Shown here in pieces: positions 25,804-37,468 of a stretch of DNA of 64,000 nucleotides (positions are counted from its first letter, which is position 1; each line of letters begins with the position of its first letter). The DNA comes from Dipteronia dyeriana (lineage: Eukaryota > Streptophyta > Magnoliopsida > Sapindales > Sapindaceae), in the NCBI GenBank assembly GCA_032871835.1, contig CM065301.1, positions 33,426,405 to 33,490,404 of the forward strand. The letters are read 5' to 3'. Made by a program: the position numbers and the translations under genes. Below the pieces are notes generated by a model. It did not search any database and was not told where the DNA came from. It saw nothing but the letters and a program-made list of their open reading frames with translations.

Positions 25804-26666
25804 TGCCGAATGTACACGTCACTGATAGGTAGGACGATCCCTTAGAAGATTGCCAGATGGCCATCCGAGTTGGCATATAGAAAATACCCTTCAAGATATC
25901 ACAAAGGAATAAGAACCCGAGTAAGTCTGAACATGGGTATTCGGCACGTTGTGCCCTACTCGGGATAGAGTACTTAGCACATTACGTTATACTCGGGACA
26001 ATATGGGAAACCCGAATAAAGAAATCCAGCACACGATTCACACAATCTAAATCAAGAATCATGTTCCGATACGTAAGACATCCGTATCAAAAAGAATTTC
26101 TAGAAGAATAAAACACCAAGCAGGAAGCAGATTTCAAATCAAGCAACAACTTTACTTCTTCTAGAAAACTGCTAATCTACAAGGAAATAAGTCCTAAACA
26201 GACTATACCACCAGAGTCCCATTCGATCTCCACACGATCTCTGAAATAGGAAAGAAGATAAAAGACGACCTCAACAAGCAATCAGCCTTGATTGAAATAC
26301 AATTCCTTTTACTTGTACAACAATGATTAGGGTTCTATGCATGTATAAATAGACCCCCAATCCCACTATTAGAAGATATAGAACGCGTATATAGAAAAAA
26401 TCACCATAAGAAAGAGGCAAAAGAGATCGAGTGGTGTAATTCTTCATTAAAATAGTGGATTTGGCTTGGTTGTATATTTAGACACCCATGGACGTTTCTC
26501 CGATCATCGGAGTTTTACCACATAAACTCGTGTTGTAATTACTCACATTCCATTCCATTCTCTTTCTCTTTCTCTTTCTCTTTCTCTTTCTCTTTCTCTT
26601 TTTGACAGGTCATAACGAAATCCAACATTGTTGACTTTCTCACCCATCGAGAAATTGCCGTCAACA
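25804..26666 (+). mobile_element. Retand/Tat-type gypsy 5' LTR, 863 bp
   Basis: Related to the LTRs at 51314 and 54519: shared GTACACGTCA, TTGCCAG, GGCAT, CCCGAGTAAG, ACTCGGGA and the tail CGTCAACA. Followed at 26667 by the primer-binding site ATTGGCGCTAGAAAG. A (TTTCTC)n run at 26560-26601 is expanded compared with the other LTRs. It was inserted into copia copy B. The matching 3' LTR is missing. Confidence 0.85.
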
Positions 26667-26710
26667 ATTGGCGCTAGAAAGAGAGGTTGAACCTCCGATC
26701 TGATTAAGTA

Positions 26711-28864
26711 ATGGCTGGTAGCGGAAGCAAAGACATCTCTAGGGATATCTAGAAATTCCTAGATTATACACATACAGACGGGGTCACTCAGGATCCCACA
26801 ACCATCGCCAGGAATCAACCGATATCCCTAGCTGGTATCCAGCAGATCCCTCATACCAGTAAAGATATAGCACGTCATTTTCATGATACACTGCAACAGT
26901 TATTAACAGATAAGGCTCGAGAAGGAATAAATCTTTTGGTTGCAGGATAGGCGCATCGCATCCGCCAAACCCCCTACCTACAAGGCTTCATTCGGTTGTA
27001 GTTGGGCTGGAACCAGATGTACTAGTAGCCGTTGGAAACTCAGATCAAATCAATCAGGGAGGGGGTATAACATGCAACCCGGGTAAGGATCATGAAACGC
27101 CCGAAGAAGAACGGCCACGCCAAAGGCCGAGTCATGGTCAGGCGGATAGACACCGTAAGTATGACCGGTGCAGAGATCGGTCATTGTCATCAGAGGATAG
27201 CAATCGGTACCATTACAAACGTCATCATGGAACCATACGCTTGCAAGGATTAACCCATGAGACTCGTGAACAGAATAAAGAGGAGCTGGAAACAGGTATG
27301 ACGATCACCCGATAGTTTAACCATCACGGAGAACCGATGGGAGTCAGTGACGTCATGATTTTGAGCCTGACCCAAGAAGTCAAAAATAACAAACACCAAA
27401 TGGATGCATTGATCAGGCGGTACGGATACAATGAATTGTCTGACGATGATTCTGACAGCCCTTTTACTAGGGACATCTTGCGAACCCCATTCCCAGAAAG
27501 GTTCAGTATGACACACGTGGAACAGTTCAAGAAGGATACAGATCCTAAAGAACACGTCAGATGATATAAAAGTGATATGGCTCAGTATGCCCACAGTGAC
27601 CCTTTGTTGTGTTTCAATTTTCCACAAACTCTAGGAGACACAAGCTCAAGATGGTTCAGAAGATTGACCCCGACAAGTATTGAGAGTTTTAGCGAATTGA
27701 GCAGAAGCTTTTCAAGATAATTCCTAGGCAATGTGCACAGGAAAAAGTCAGTCGCTTACCTTTCTCAGCTGAAGCAAGGGAATAACGAGTCACTGAAGAA
27801 GTACCTGGGGAGATTTGGCCAGGCTGTCTCAAAAATCGGTAGTGCAAATGACGAAGCAATAATCGTTGCATTCAGAAACAACCTGCAGAATGGACAATTG
27901 TCTTTCGATCTAAGAAAGGCTCGTCTAACCAGATATGCAGATATGATGTATATGGCTGGAGGATATGTATTAGCCGAGGAAGAGGAATTAGCAACACGAG
28001 GTTGCCACATGCATTGAGGGAGACCCGGACAAAAAGATTCCGAGTCAAAGGTACCAAACCATAAAGGAAAACAAAAAGGGAATAGCAAAGAAAGGAGCAA
28101 GGATGAGGGAAGTGGGCATAATGTTGACCAAACCGTGGAAAAGTTTCGAGGAAAATACACGAACTACACCCCACTCAGAAAAAAATAAGAAGAAATCCTG
28201 GCAATAATAGAAGAAAAGAATCTGGTAAAGGAACCACGTCGGTAACCTCAATTTGCTCGGTGAGACATGATGAAATATTACAGGTTCCATAAGGAAACAG
28301 GTCATGAGACCTCCAAATGTTACCAGCTTAGAGACTACATAGAGACCCTTATTCGGGAAGGACGCCTGCAAGATATAATCCTAAAGAAAGATGAGAAGTC
28401 AGAAATTAAGAAAGAGACCAAGACAAATCATAACTTTGGTTGGAACAAAAGGGCCAGTCCCGAGGCAAATGAAGTGATACAAACAATCTTCAGAGGACTA
28501 TCAACTCGGAGAAGTAACAGGGAGCGGACTCAGGAAATCCGAGAAGTGGTGGAGGCAACACAGAATTTTGATGTTAACTCTGTCGAGCCAGACCTGAAAA
28601 GAATAAAGGAAGGATAGAACCCGATAGTAATCACGAAGGCCGATTCACATGGGGTCGACATCCGACCAAATGACGCCCTCGTCATATGTGCCCAAATTGG
28701 CCATAGAGAAGTTAGGAAAATTTTAGTAGACAATGGCAGCTCGGCAGACATTCTTAATGTCGTTGTTTATGATCAACTTAGGTTGGATCGAAAGGATTTG
28801 CAACCTTTCCATACCCCACTCAGAGGATTCGGGGGAGTCGAGGTCAGGTCTCACTGGACAGCGG
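26711..28864 (+). pseudogene. Retand/Tat-type gypsy gag and protease start, decayed
   Basis: Capsid-forming gag followed by the retroviral-type aspartic protease. The frame starts at MAGSGSKD (26711) and is broken by stops. Gag core: HVEQFKKDTDPKEHVR, PQTLGDTSSRWFRRL and FSELSRSFSR (27500-27720), then KKSVAYLSQLKQGNNESLKK with LGRFGQAV. A zinc-hairpin-like stretch KYYRFHKETGHETSKC (28270-28325) has lost its first Cys (Tyr instead). Then LRDYIETLIREGRLQD, and last the protease LVDNGSSADIL (28717-28760). The sequence is cut at 28864 by the copia LTR, so RT, RNase H and integrase are missing. Gag wording of this kind is typical of the Tat/Retand branch of Ty3/gypsy. Confidence 0.88.
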
Positions 28865-30807
28865 TGTAGGGAAAATCGGTTCAAAAACGCAATGGAAGTG
28901 TGAGAAAATTAGATGAAAATTAGGGTTTGAGTATAAATAAAAATTTTCCCTTTTAAAAACAAGAACCTTAACCCTAGATTAAATGATGTATATAAAAAGT
29001 ATCGTACCTTTTTTTTCGTGATGATTGAACTAGCGTCGAATTGAATCCGTAAGATCTTCCAATCCAATTCTGAACGTGAATCACCTAGGAGTGTGAGCTC
29101 TCTTTCTTTAAATTGTATACCTGATGATGGAAACAAACAAAATCTTCTTCTTTGTCAGTCACAATAATCCTCCAAGAAAAAAATCAAGAACGTCCGGTCA
29201 CTTTTGAATTATCAATCAATTTGATTGAAACTCGCGTGAACCTTGATTCGATGTTGTACATAAAAGCCTTTTGATGCAAAGGATACTAGTGTACTATCGA
29301 AAACAAAAACGTTCTCTCGTTTCTCTATGCTTGGCCGAATTCTTCACACAATGAGTTGGACGAAGTTTTTTTTTATAACAATAAAAAAACAAATAAAAAA
29401 CAACTTCTCACACCAAAAACTCATTCTTGGTCGAATTTAATAGGTATTATATATAGGAGACTAAATCCTCACCTAAAAAGGATTTACTTAGTGGTTAAAA
29501 ATCATATCCTTAGGTGGATTTACTTAGTGGTTAAGAATCCTTTTCCAAAAGGAATTCTTTCCTACACCAAGACTCCTAATCCAACTCAATAATGTATTTG
29601 TAACCATATTAAAGACTTCTTAATTTGATTAGATAAATAATTCCTTTTATTTATCTACTTATCAAATATAGTCTTTAATATTAATTATACTACCAACAAT
29701 AGTATAATTTTAGGAGACCATCTCTTACTAGAAAAAAGATTTTGACTTTTAATTAAATAATTAATAAATCAACAAAATAATTAATTTACATTTAATTAAA
29801 TAATAAAATAAAAATAATATAATTAAGCTATTCTGAATAGCCTTGCCACCCAACACATATTTATGGGCCATATATTATTTTTCTTATTTTATTAAATCCA
29901 TTGGACCTTAATAAAAAGTCCACATGTGAACTAGACCTATTCTTACAAAAAGAAACAAGTTCACATGCCTTAATACAATTCTAAATGGACCCCTAAATTG
30001 GTCTGGTAGAATATATCAAGTTATCCATGCAAGTTCGTGTGGATTGGGGATCTTGGCTGGCGATCTAAATTTAAGCTCCAATAGACACAACCCAATCACA
30101 ATCAACAAATGATTCACTTATGTCCGATCTATTTAATTTTAGTTAATTCCACTAAAGAACTAAAATTGAACTCTTAAATCAAGTTAGAATAAGTTGATGT
30201 TACTCATTCATACCCTACACAACCTTATTGGAGAAAGTGTATCCTCGTGAAGAATATCAGTAATCGCCAAGAGCTCATAGACTGCTTATAGCTTTTCAAG
30301 TTAACATATTTACTCATTTGACCACATTTTGAACTTGGATATTTTGACTTGTCCATAAGCCATGTGTTCAGTAGACACTATTGAAAACTTAACGTTAAGA
30401 TTTAATATCCAATACCTCAAAACATCCATATGATGATATTCTACTCTCATTTCATAAATGGAGCCACGATGTCCATATCTATAAATGATGTCCTCTATCG
30501 ATTAACAAATGAATACCACCAAACTATCGAGGATAGACTATGTTATATAATCGTACTCATTGATAGCTCAAATGATAACACTTGCAACCATAAGTCCATC
30601 ATTTATCTCAGGATTAAGATAGACTCTCCGATTGTTCTCAAATGAAAACTTTGATCCATTGACGGTTCTAGATAAAGTATTTCATTGTGATCATATTCAA
30701 TACACCCAGTGCACTAGATTCTGTTTCCCAAAGACACCACATTTTGATTATTTTAGACTCATCATAACACATTTGATCCCACTCAAATGCTAGCAAAAGA
30801 ATCTACA
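28865..30807 (-). mobile_element. Copia 3' LTR of copy C, truncated
   Basis: Starts TGTAGGGAAAATCGG at 28865 directly after gypsy protease sequence, and aligns with the other two LTRs up to AAAAGAATCTACA at about 30807. The last 290 bp or so (the U3 start on -) are missing. The sequence then jumps into the region between integrase and RT. Confidence 0.88.
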
Positions 30808-32775
30808 GAATCTCTACAGAATCTCCTAGACTGATGTATCTCTCGGGTTGTCTACTAACCCTTCCACTACGATGGGGTATGGTAGATTGTTGATCTTGTG
30901 TTGGTAGGGAACTTACAATTGGGCTTGGTTGTGAAACCCCTTGTGGAATTGTATCTCCTGAAAGCTCATTCAGGACAATTCTACCTTTAGGCACAAAATT
31001 ATTCATATAGTCATTTTCCAGGAATTTTGCATTTGTCAAAACAAATACTTTAAGATCTGAAGGACTATAAAAATAATATCCTTTTGTTTCTTTTGGCTAC
31101 CCTACAAATATGCATGTTTCTGAACGGGACTTAATCTTTTGTCTTTCCTTTTAACACGTGCACAGGATATCCAAATAACCTTAAGTGTTGTAAACTAGGC
31201 TTTCGCCCGGTTCATAATTCATACGGTGTTTTAGGAACCGACCTAGATGGTACATCGTTTAGAATGTACATTGCGGTTTGCAAAGCATATCCTCAAAAAG
31301 AATTAGGAGCGTTGAATAACTCAACATAGACCTAACCATGTCCAAAAGAGTTTTATTTCTCCTTTCTGCCACCCCATTCTGTTGAGGTGTGCCTAATGCA
31401 GAAAATTGAGAAAGTATCTCATTATCAATAAGATATTGCTGAAACTCACCAAATAGATATTCTCCACCACGATCAGACCTCAAGATTTTTATGCGTTTCT
31501 CAAGTTGATTTTCCACTTCAACTTCAAATGCTTTAAACGTGTCAAAAGCATCTGACTTATGTCTTATGAGATACACATAGTCAAATCTTGAGTGATCATC
31601 CATGAAAGTGATAAAGTACTGATATCCACCTCTAGCTTGAATGCTCATAGGTCCACAAACATCAGTGTGTATCAATCCTAAACATTCAATGGCTCTTGTG
31701 CCTTTGGTCGTAAACGACCTTTTGGACATTTAACCTTCCAAACAAGATTTCACAATTTGGTAGATCATCAACCATTAAGTCTCTTAGAGGTCCGTCACTT
31801 ACCAATCTTTTAATCCTATTAAGGTTAATATGACCTAGGCGCAAATGCCATAGGTAGGTTTCATCTTTTGATAATTTGACTCTTTTACGATTTGGTTCCG
31901 TTGATTCTGTGTCTAACAAGTGAGAGATATTTCTATGCAAATAGAATAAACCGTTTTCCAATTTACCTTTGCAAATAATTTTGTTATTCTTACTAATAAT
32001 AAAACCTTTTATTAAAAGTAACCGAATATCCAAATTTATTTATACAAGAGACCGAAATTAAATTCCTCTTGAATTATGGTACATAATAAACGTTTATTAA
32101 ATCTAAATGCCTATAAGAATCTAAATTGATTCTAATATCTCCCACTACACTAGTAGACACCAATGCTCCATTGACTAAATACAAGTTGAATTCATTCTTA
32201 TTTAGTCTATTTCTTTGATCCTTTTCACCACAAAAGAAACATTTTCCTTTGATCTTGGTTACTATCTTGGTCTCTTTTTAAAAAGGCTCAAGTTGTTTTT
32301 TCTTTTGTTGTCTCTTGACCTTCTTACGGGTCTTTAACAGTAGCAACTTACCAAGCATATGAATCTCTTGACCCTTGCATTTCACAATGATTTTTTCCGT
32401 GCTTTGAACATCTTGCATCAGGCCTTGCAATATGTATTCCTTATTATTCAAGGTGTAGTCCAACTTGAATTGATCAAATGAATCCGGCAGTGAGTTGACA
32501 ATCATGTCAATTTCGGTCTCACCATCTATCTCAACACCATTTAGTTCAGCAATGTTGAGATGTGCTATGACTTTCATCATGTGATCTTTCACACCCTGTC
32601 CAGGTTTCATCCTAGGATTCATAAAAGTAGTCACTGCCTCTCACTTAGTCGTCCTAGACCTCATAGCAAACATCTCCTTTAGAGACATCATTATATCGAC
32701 AGCAATCTCCATTCCATCATGTTGTTGTTGCAACACGTCGGAGATATGGCTATAATGTAACGTACATTAAGCCAT
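30808..32775 (-). pseudogene. Ty1/copia gag to integrase, copy C, decayed
   Basis: On -: gag of the UBN2 type (about 32775-32278) with MMSLKEMFAMRSRT and FMNPRMKPGQGVKDHMMK; a lone zinc-knuckle start KCFFCGEKDQ (about 32240-32210); then a direct jump to NRLNKNEFNLYLVNGALVS. The protease motif (DSG) present in copy B is therefore deleted. GAG-pre-integrase follows with HLRLGHINLNRIKRLVSD, then integrase with HTDVCGPMS, SDRGGEY and QQNGVAERRN (31729-31259). The linker TNAKFLENDYMNNFVPKG ends the copy at 30808. RT and RNase H are missing. The HH and DDE residues are better kept than in copy B. Confidence 0.9.
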
Positions 32776-34085
32776 CTCATCTGAAGACTTCCACTATTAA
32801 TACTTAAATCTTTGCTCCTGAGTAGATTCATTAATTTGGTGGTTAAGGAATAGACATAAAGAATCTTGAGTAGATTCATTAATTTGGTGGTTAAAGAATA
32901 GACATAAAGAATTTATGTTTTTCAGCTTGCAATAACAACCCAATTTTCCTTTTCCATGTGACATAAATATCATCAGTTAAAGTATTATCATTTAGGATTG
33001 ATTAGGGATGAGGTCATGATTTCTTTATAATAACAAAAATTATATAAGTAAATAATCATGATAAATCACTTTCGAATATTTATCTTGAATTAAATAAAAT
33101 AATGTAAGAATTCAACGGTGATCCAACACCCATAAATGTCACGCATCCTTTGAGAGTTCACAACATTTACCAGTTGAACTAGGTCCCACCTAATTGTTAA
33201 CATAACAACCAACATTTTCAATTTTAGCCTTGTGATTTTATTAACAAGAACTCTTGGGAGGATATTATAAACTCACATTGAGTGTGTTACCAAGTTATCG
33301 ACCTTCAATAAAATCACTCATGAATATCCCTCTTTTGGGAGTAGATATCGTTTGGGCTAATTGTCTAGTCTATCCTTGTAAGGAAGTATCTTGATAAATT
33401 CCATTCATGAATACCTCTTGGGAGGTTATTACACGAAACATAAAGCTCAACTAAACTTGGAGGCCGTAGGTGTTCCAAAACACGTTCTCCCACACAATTA
33501 TTTAAGGCATGTGATCGAATTCCAAAGAATGATTTACCAAGTTATCTAGATGCCAATTTAGATACCTAAACAATTCTATGCATGTTCATACCAAAAGAGA
33601 TATATGAGTGGCACTCCTATTCTATATGACATGTTATCAAACAATGACAAACATTGCAATATTTACAAAAAATATAAATAGCTACAATTTTGGTCCATCC
33701 TAGAAAAGCAAGTAAATTACATGTCTTGGAATACAAAAAACTCCTTTCTTGGCGAACAAGTCTTCACTTGACCTTCGTCATTTGGACTCTCTCGGTTGCC
33801 TCCCATGGGCATGCGCACCCTTGGTTCCTACCCATGGGCGTGCACATGTCACACAAAAAAGGGCTGCCATACGCAGCCCATGGCTTCCATAGGGCTGCCG
33901 TGCGTAGCCCATGCCACAACAAATGTGGCAGTGTGCTCTTCGCACGCACGTTTGTTGCTACGGCTCGCACGGTCCCAAACTTGTTTCGGTTGCTCCCAAT
34001 TCTTCAAACTTTTAAGTCTTCAATACTTGAATGTATTACAGAAGAATTTAAAAAAAAAAATACTGCAGTTTTTTTTTTATTACAA

Positions 34086-34256
34086 CAAGTGCAGCTTTTT
34101 TTTATTACAACAAAAAAAAAAAAAAAAAACTTAACAACTACCAATAAGGTAATTATGGCGATAATAGACCACCAAGTGCAGCTTTTTTTTATTACAACAA
34201 AAAAAAAAAAAACTTAACAACTACCAATAAGGTAATTATGGCGATAATAGACCACC
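34086..34256. repeat. Direct tandem duplication, about 85 bp x 2
   Basis: AAGTGCAGC, a T-run, ATTACAACAA, an A-run, then CTTAACAACTACCAATAAGG and GATAATAGACCACC occur twice head to tail. Only the homopolymer lengths differ, so the event is recent. Confidence 0.9.
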
Positions 34257-34332
34257 CTTCTTATTACAATCCCAAAACAAAAATACATTGAAATTCTAGG
34301 ACCAAAATTGAGCAATAACAAACCACATATAA

Positions 34333-34334
<2 letters not shown>

Positions 34335-34383
<49 letters not shown>

Positions 34384-34395
34384 ATACATTCCAAA

Positions 34396-34447
<52 letters not shown>
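34335..34447. repeat. Two (TA)n microsatellites
   Basis: TA runs at 34335-34381 and 34397-34447, separated by CCATACATTCCAAAG. Confidence 0.97.
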
Positions 34448-34450
<3 letters not shown>

Positions 34451-34547
34451 AATACCTAGAGTGTCATCTCTTTCCAAAACATGCATATATACAATAAAAA
34501 GAAAAAGATTCATGAACACATACATCAATTAATCAAGGGTACAACCA

Positions 34548-34562
34548 GGCTCTGATACCAAT
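34548..34562 (-). other. Copia primer-binding site
   Basis: GGCTCTGATACCAAT on +, the reverse complement of ATTGGTATCAGAGCC, directly beside the LTR end at 34563. It matches the initiator tRNA-Met PBS and proves the element lies on -. Confidence 0.95.
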
Positions 34563-36696
34563 TGTAGGGAAAAAAATGGTTCAAAACGCAACGGAATCGT
34601 GAGAAATAAGAAAATTAGGGTTTGCGTATAAATAAAAATTTTCCCTTTTAATAACAAGAACCTTAACCCTAGATTAATTGATGTATATAAAAAGTATTGT
34701 ACCTTTTTTTTTCATGACGATTGAAGTAGCGTTGAATTGAATCAGTAAGATCTTCCAATTCAATCACGAACGTGAATCACCTAGGAGTGTGAGCTTCCTT
34801 TCTTTAAATTATGTACCTAAGGATGGAAACAAACAAAATCTTCTTTTTTGTTAGTCACAATAATCCTCCAAGAGAAAAACCAAGAACGTCCGGTCACTTT
34901 TAAATTATCAATCAATTTGATTGAAACTCGCGTAAGCCTTGATTCGATGTAAAGGATACTAGTGTACTATCGAAAACAAAAACGTTCCCTCTTTTCTCTA
35001 TGCTTGGCAGAATTCTTCACACAATGAGTTGGACGAAGTTTTTTTTTATAACAATAAAAAAAAAACAAAAAAAAACTTCACACACCAAAAATTAAGGCTT
35101 GGTCGAAATTTACAACCTATATTTATAGGTTCACAAATCATCTCCTAAAGAGGATTTACTTGGTAGGCAATAATCCTTTTCCAAAAAGAATTATTTCCTA
35201 CACCAAGACTTATAATCCAACTCATTAGTGTATTTGTGACCATATTAAAGACTTTCTAATTTGAGTAGATAAATAAATATAGTATTTAATATTAATTATA
35301 CTACCAACAATAGTATAATATTAGGAGACATTCTCCTATTAGAAAAAAGATTTTGACTTTTAATTAAATAATTAAATAATCATTAAATTAATTAATTTAT
35401 ATTTAATTAAATAATAAAATATAAAATAATATATAAGGCTTTTATATATTAGCCTTGCTGCCCATGACATTATATAGGCATATATATATATATATATTTA
35501 TTTATTTATTAAATCCATTGTACCTTAATACAAAATCCACATGTGAACTATACCCATTCTTACAAAAAGAAACAAGTCCACATGTCTTAATATAATTCTA
35601 GATGGACCCCTAAACTGGTTCGGTAGAATATATCAAGTGATCCATGCAAGTTCGTGTGGATTGGAGATCTTGGCGGGCTATCTAAATTTAAGCTTCAATA
35701 GACATAACCTAATCACAATCAACAAATGATTCACTTAGGTTCAATCTATTAATTTTAGTTCATTTCACTAAAGAACTAAAATTGAACACTTAAATAAAGA
35801 TAGAATAAGTTAATATTTCTCATTCATACCCTAGACAATCTTAATGGAGAAAGTGTATCCTCGTGAAGAATACCAATAATCGCCAAGGGCTCATAGACCG
35901 CCTATAGCTCTCCAAGTTACCATATATTACTCATATGACCACATTTTGAACCTAAATATTTTGACTTGTCCCGAAGCCATGTTTCAATAGACACTATTGA
36001 AAACTTAATATTAAGATTTAATATCCAATACCTCAAAATATCCATATGATGGTATTCTGCTCACATTTAATAAATGGAACCACGATGTCCATATCTATAA
36101 ATGAAGTCCTCTATCGATTAACAAATGAATACCACCAAACTATCGAGGATTGACTATATTATATAATCGTACTCATTGATTGCTCAAATGATAACACTTG
36201 CAACCATAAGTCTATCATTTATCTTAGGATTGAGATAGACTCTCTGATTGTCTTCAAGTGAAAAAATTTTATCCACTGATGGTTGTAAATAAATTAATTC
36301 ACTTTGATCCTATTCAATGCACCTAGTGCACTAGATTCTTTTGCCTAAAGACACCACACTTTGATGATTTTAGACTCATCATAACACATTTGATCCCACT
36401 CAAATGATAACAAAAGAATCTACAACTTTAATAAGATAAAGGCGCCCAACCTTTTTCTTAAGTAGTGAATATTATTCAAGACTAACTAAAGAATTGTGTC
36501 TACCTCATACATATCTAGATGTATGAACAATTCTTCTTTTCTCATAGTCTTTTGACCTTATGATTATTTACTTTTGACAATTATAATAATTAAACTATAA
36601 ATGCTATAAGATTTTTTAAACTATAAATCACTTTACTAATATGAAAAGATTGTCAAATACATTATTATACTCTTGCTATCGATCATAATCCCAACA
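34563..36696 (-). mobile_element. Copia 5' LTR, 2134 bp
   Basis: On - it begins TGTTGGGATTATGATCG and ends TTTCCCTACA, followed by the PBS. It differs from 20500-22673 by many substitutions and small indels; for example an 18-bp piece around CACAAAAGCCTTTTG is absent near 34950. This suggests an old insertion. Confidence 0.92.
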
Positions 36697-36701
36697 GTCA
36701 A

Positions 36702-36990
36702 GGCAATTAAACACTCTAAGTCAACAATTAAACACACCGGGCCAATGCAATTAAACATACCGGGTCAGAAATTAAACACACCAGACCAAATCAATTAAAC
36801 ATACCGGGTCAGAAATTAAACACACTAGACCAAAGCAATTAAACACACCAGGCATCGCAATTATACATACCAAGCCAAGGTAATTAAACACATCAGACTT
36901 TGTCAATTGAACACACCAGAGTAGTCAATTAAACATACCAAGCGATGTAAATTAAACATATCAAGCTTAGTCAATTAAACGCACCAACTC
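36702..36990. repeat. Continuation of the foldback minisatellite arm
   Basis: Same unit and orientation as 18595-20494 (CAATTAAACACACCAGG variants). It was separated from that arm by the copia composite. Confidence 0.88.
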
Positions 36991-37460
36991 AAACCATCTT
37001 CTTGAACCTAAATGCATCAACATATTTACATTTAAAAAAATCAAATTGGGTTATGTACCTCGACATGAATGACCTGAATCATGACATGAATGACCTGAAT
37101 CATCTTGATTCATCATCAAATTCACACCCAACTCCGTTAAAATCGACGACGAATCCGTCACAAACTAATCTAAATTCGAGTTCGATGGGTTTGAACATAA
37201 ACAAATATAGGTTTGAACAATGGTGTTGTCAGAGTAATTTTTTTTATAACAACAATGATTCAAACTTTAAGGGATTCTTCACACATATATTGTTTACCGC
37301 TGAAATTAAAGATGTATATAATTTCAGTCAAAAAAATATTTATGGAGATTTAAGCGAGAGAAGGTATCTAAAATAGAGTGAAAGAAGCGAAAGGATTTGG
37401 AAGAGAGAACATAAATTGTGGAGAGAGAAGAGAGAGAAGATATCATTTAAGACAAAAACT
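36991..37460. other. Right flank of the foldback array
   Basis: A 124-codon + ORF (37002-37376) has a duplicated MNDLNHD motif and a Ser/Asn/Pro-rich stretch but no known domain. A GAGAGAGAAG-rich strip follows at 37380-37440. It may be the outer end of the foldback element; no function is assigned. Confidence 0.35.
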
Positions 37461-37468
37461 ATTAAAGT

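Larger units (their letters stand above)
32776..34547 (-). mobile_element. Copia 5' untranslated leader
   Basis: Runs from the PBS to gag. It contains a GC-rich patch (33800-33930) with repeated CCCATGGGC and GTGC words, a duplicated 30-bp block around 32818-32910 (GAGTAGATTCATTAATTTGG twice), and the tandem duplication and TA runs listed separately. A 175-codon + strand ORF at 33690-34217 is antisense to the element, spans this low-complexity DNA and has no domain. Confidence 0.65.
20500..36696 (-). mobile_element. Composite copia insertion with 5-bp TSD (GTCAA)
   Basis: The outer ends are LTR termini: TGTAGGG at 20500 and CCCAACA ending at 36696 on +. GTCAA is repeated exactly at 20495-20499 and 36697-36701, and the foldback array continues on both sides. 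Inside, left to right: 3' LTR (20500-22673), pol of copy B (22690-25803), truncated Retand-type gypsy (25804-28864), 5'-truncated copia LTR (28865-30807), gag/integrase of copy C (30808-32775), leader, PBS and 5' LTR (34563-36696). No complete set of pol domains remains in either copy. Confidence 0.85.

Noticed and set aside
33690..34217. 175-codon ORF on + in the copia leader
   Set aside because: It is antisense to the element, runs through GC-rich repeats and homopolymers, and shows no domain.
20500..36696. Endogenous pararetrovirus or retrovirus-like envelope sequence
   Set aside because: All pol pieces are copia order (protease, integrase, RT) or plant gypsy gag/protease; no movement protein, coat protein or envelope-like ORF was seen.
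37002..37376. 124-codon ORF as a host gene
   Set aside because: Low complexity (Asn/Ser/Pro), an internal small duplication, no domain, no neighbouring exons, and it borders a repeat array.
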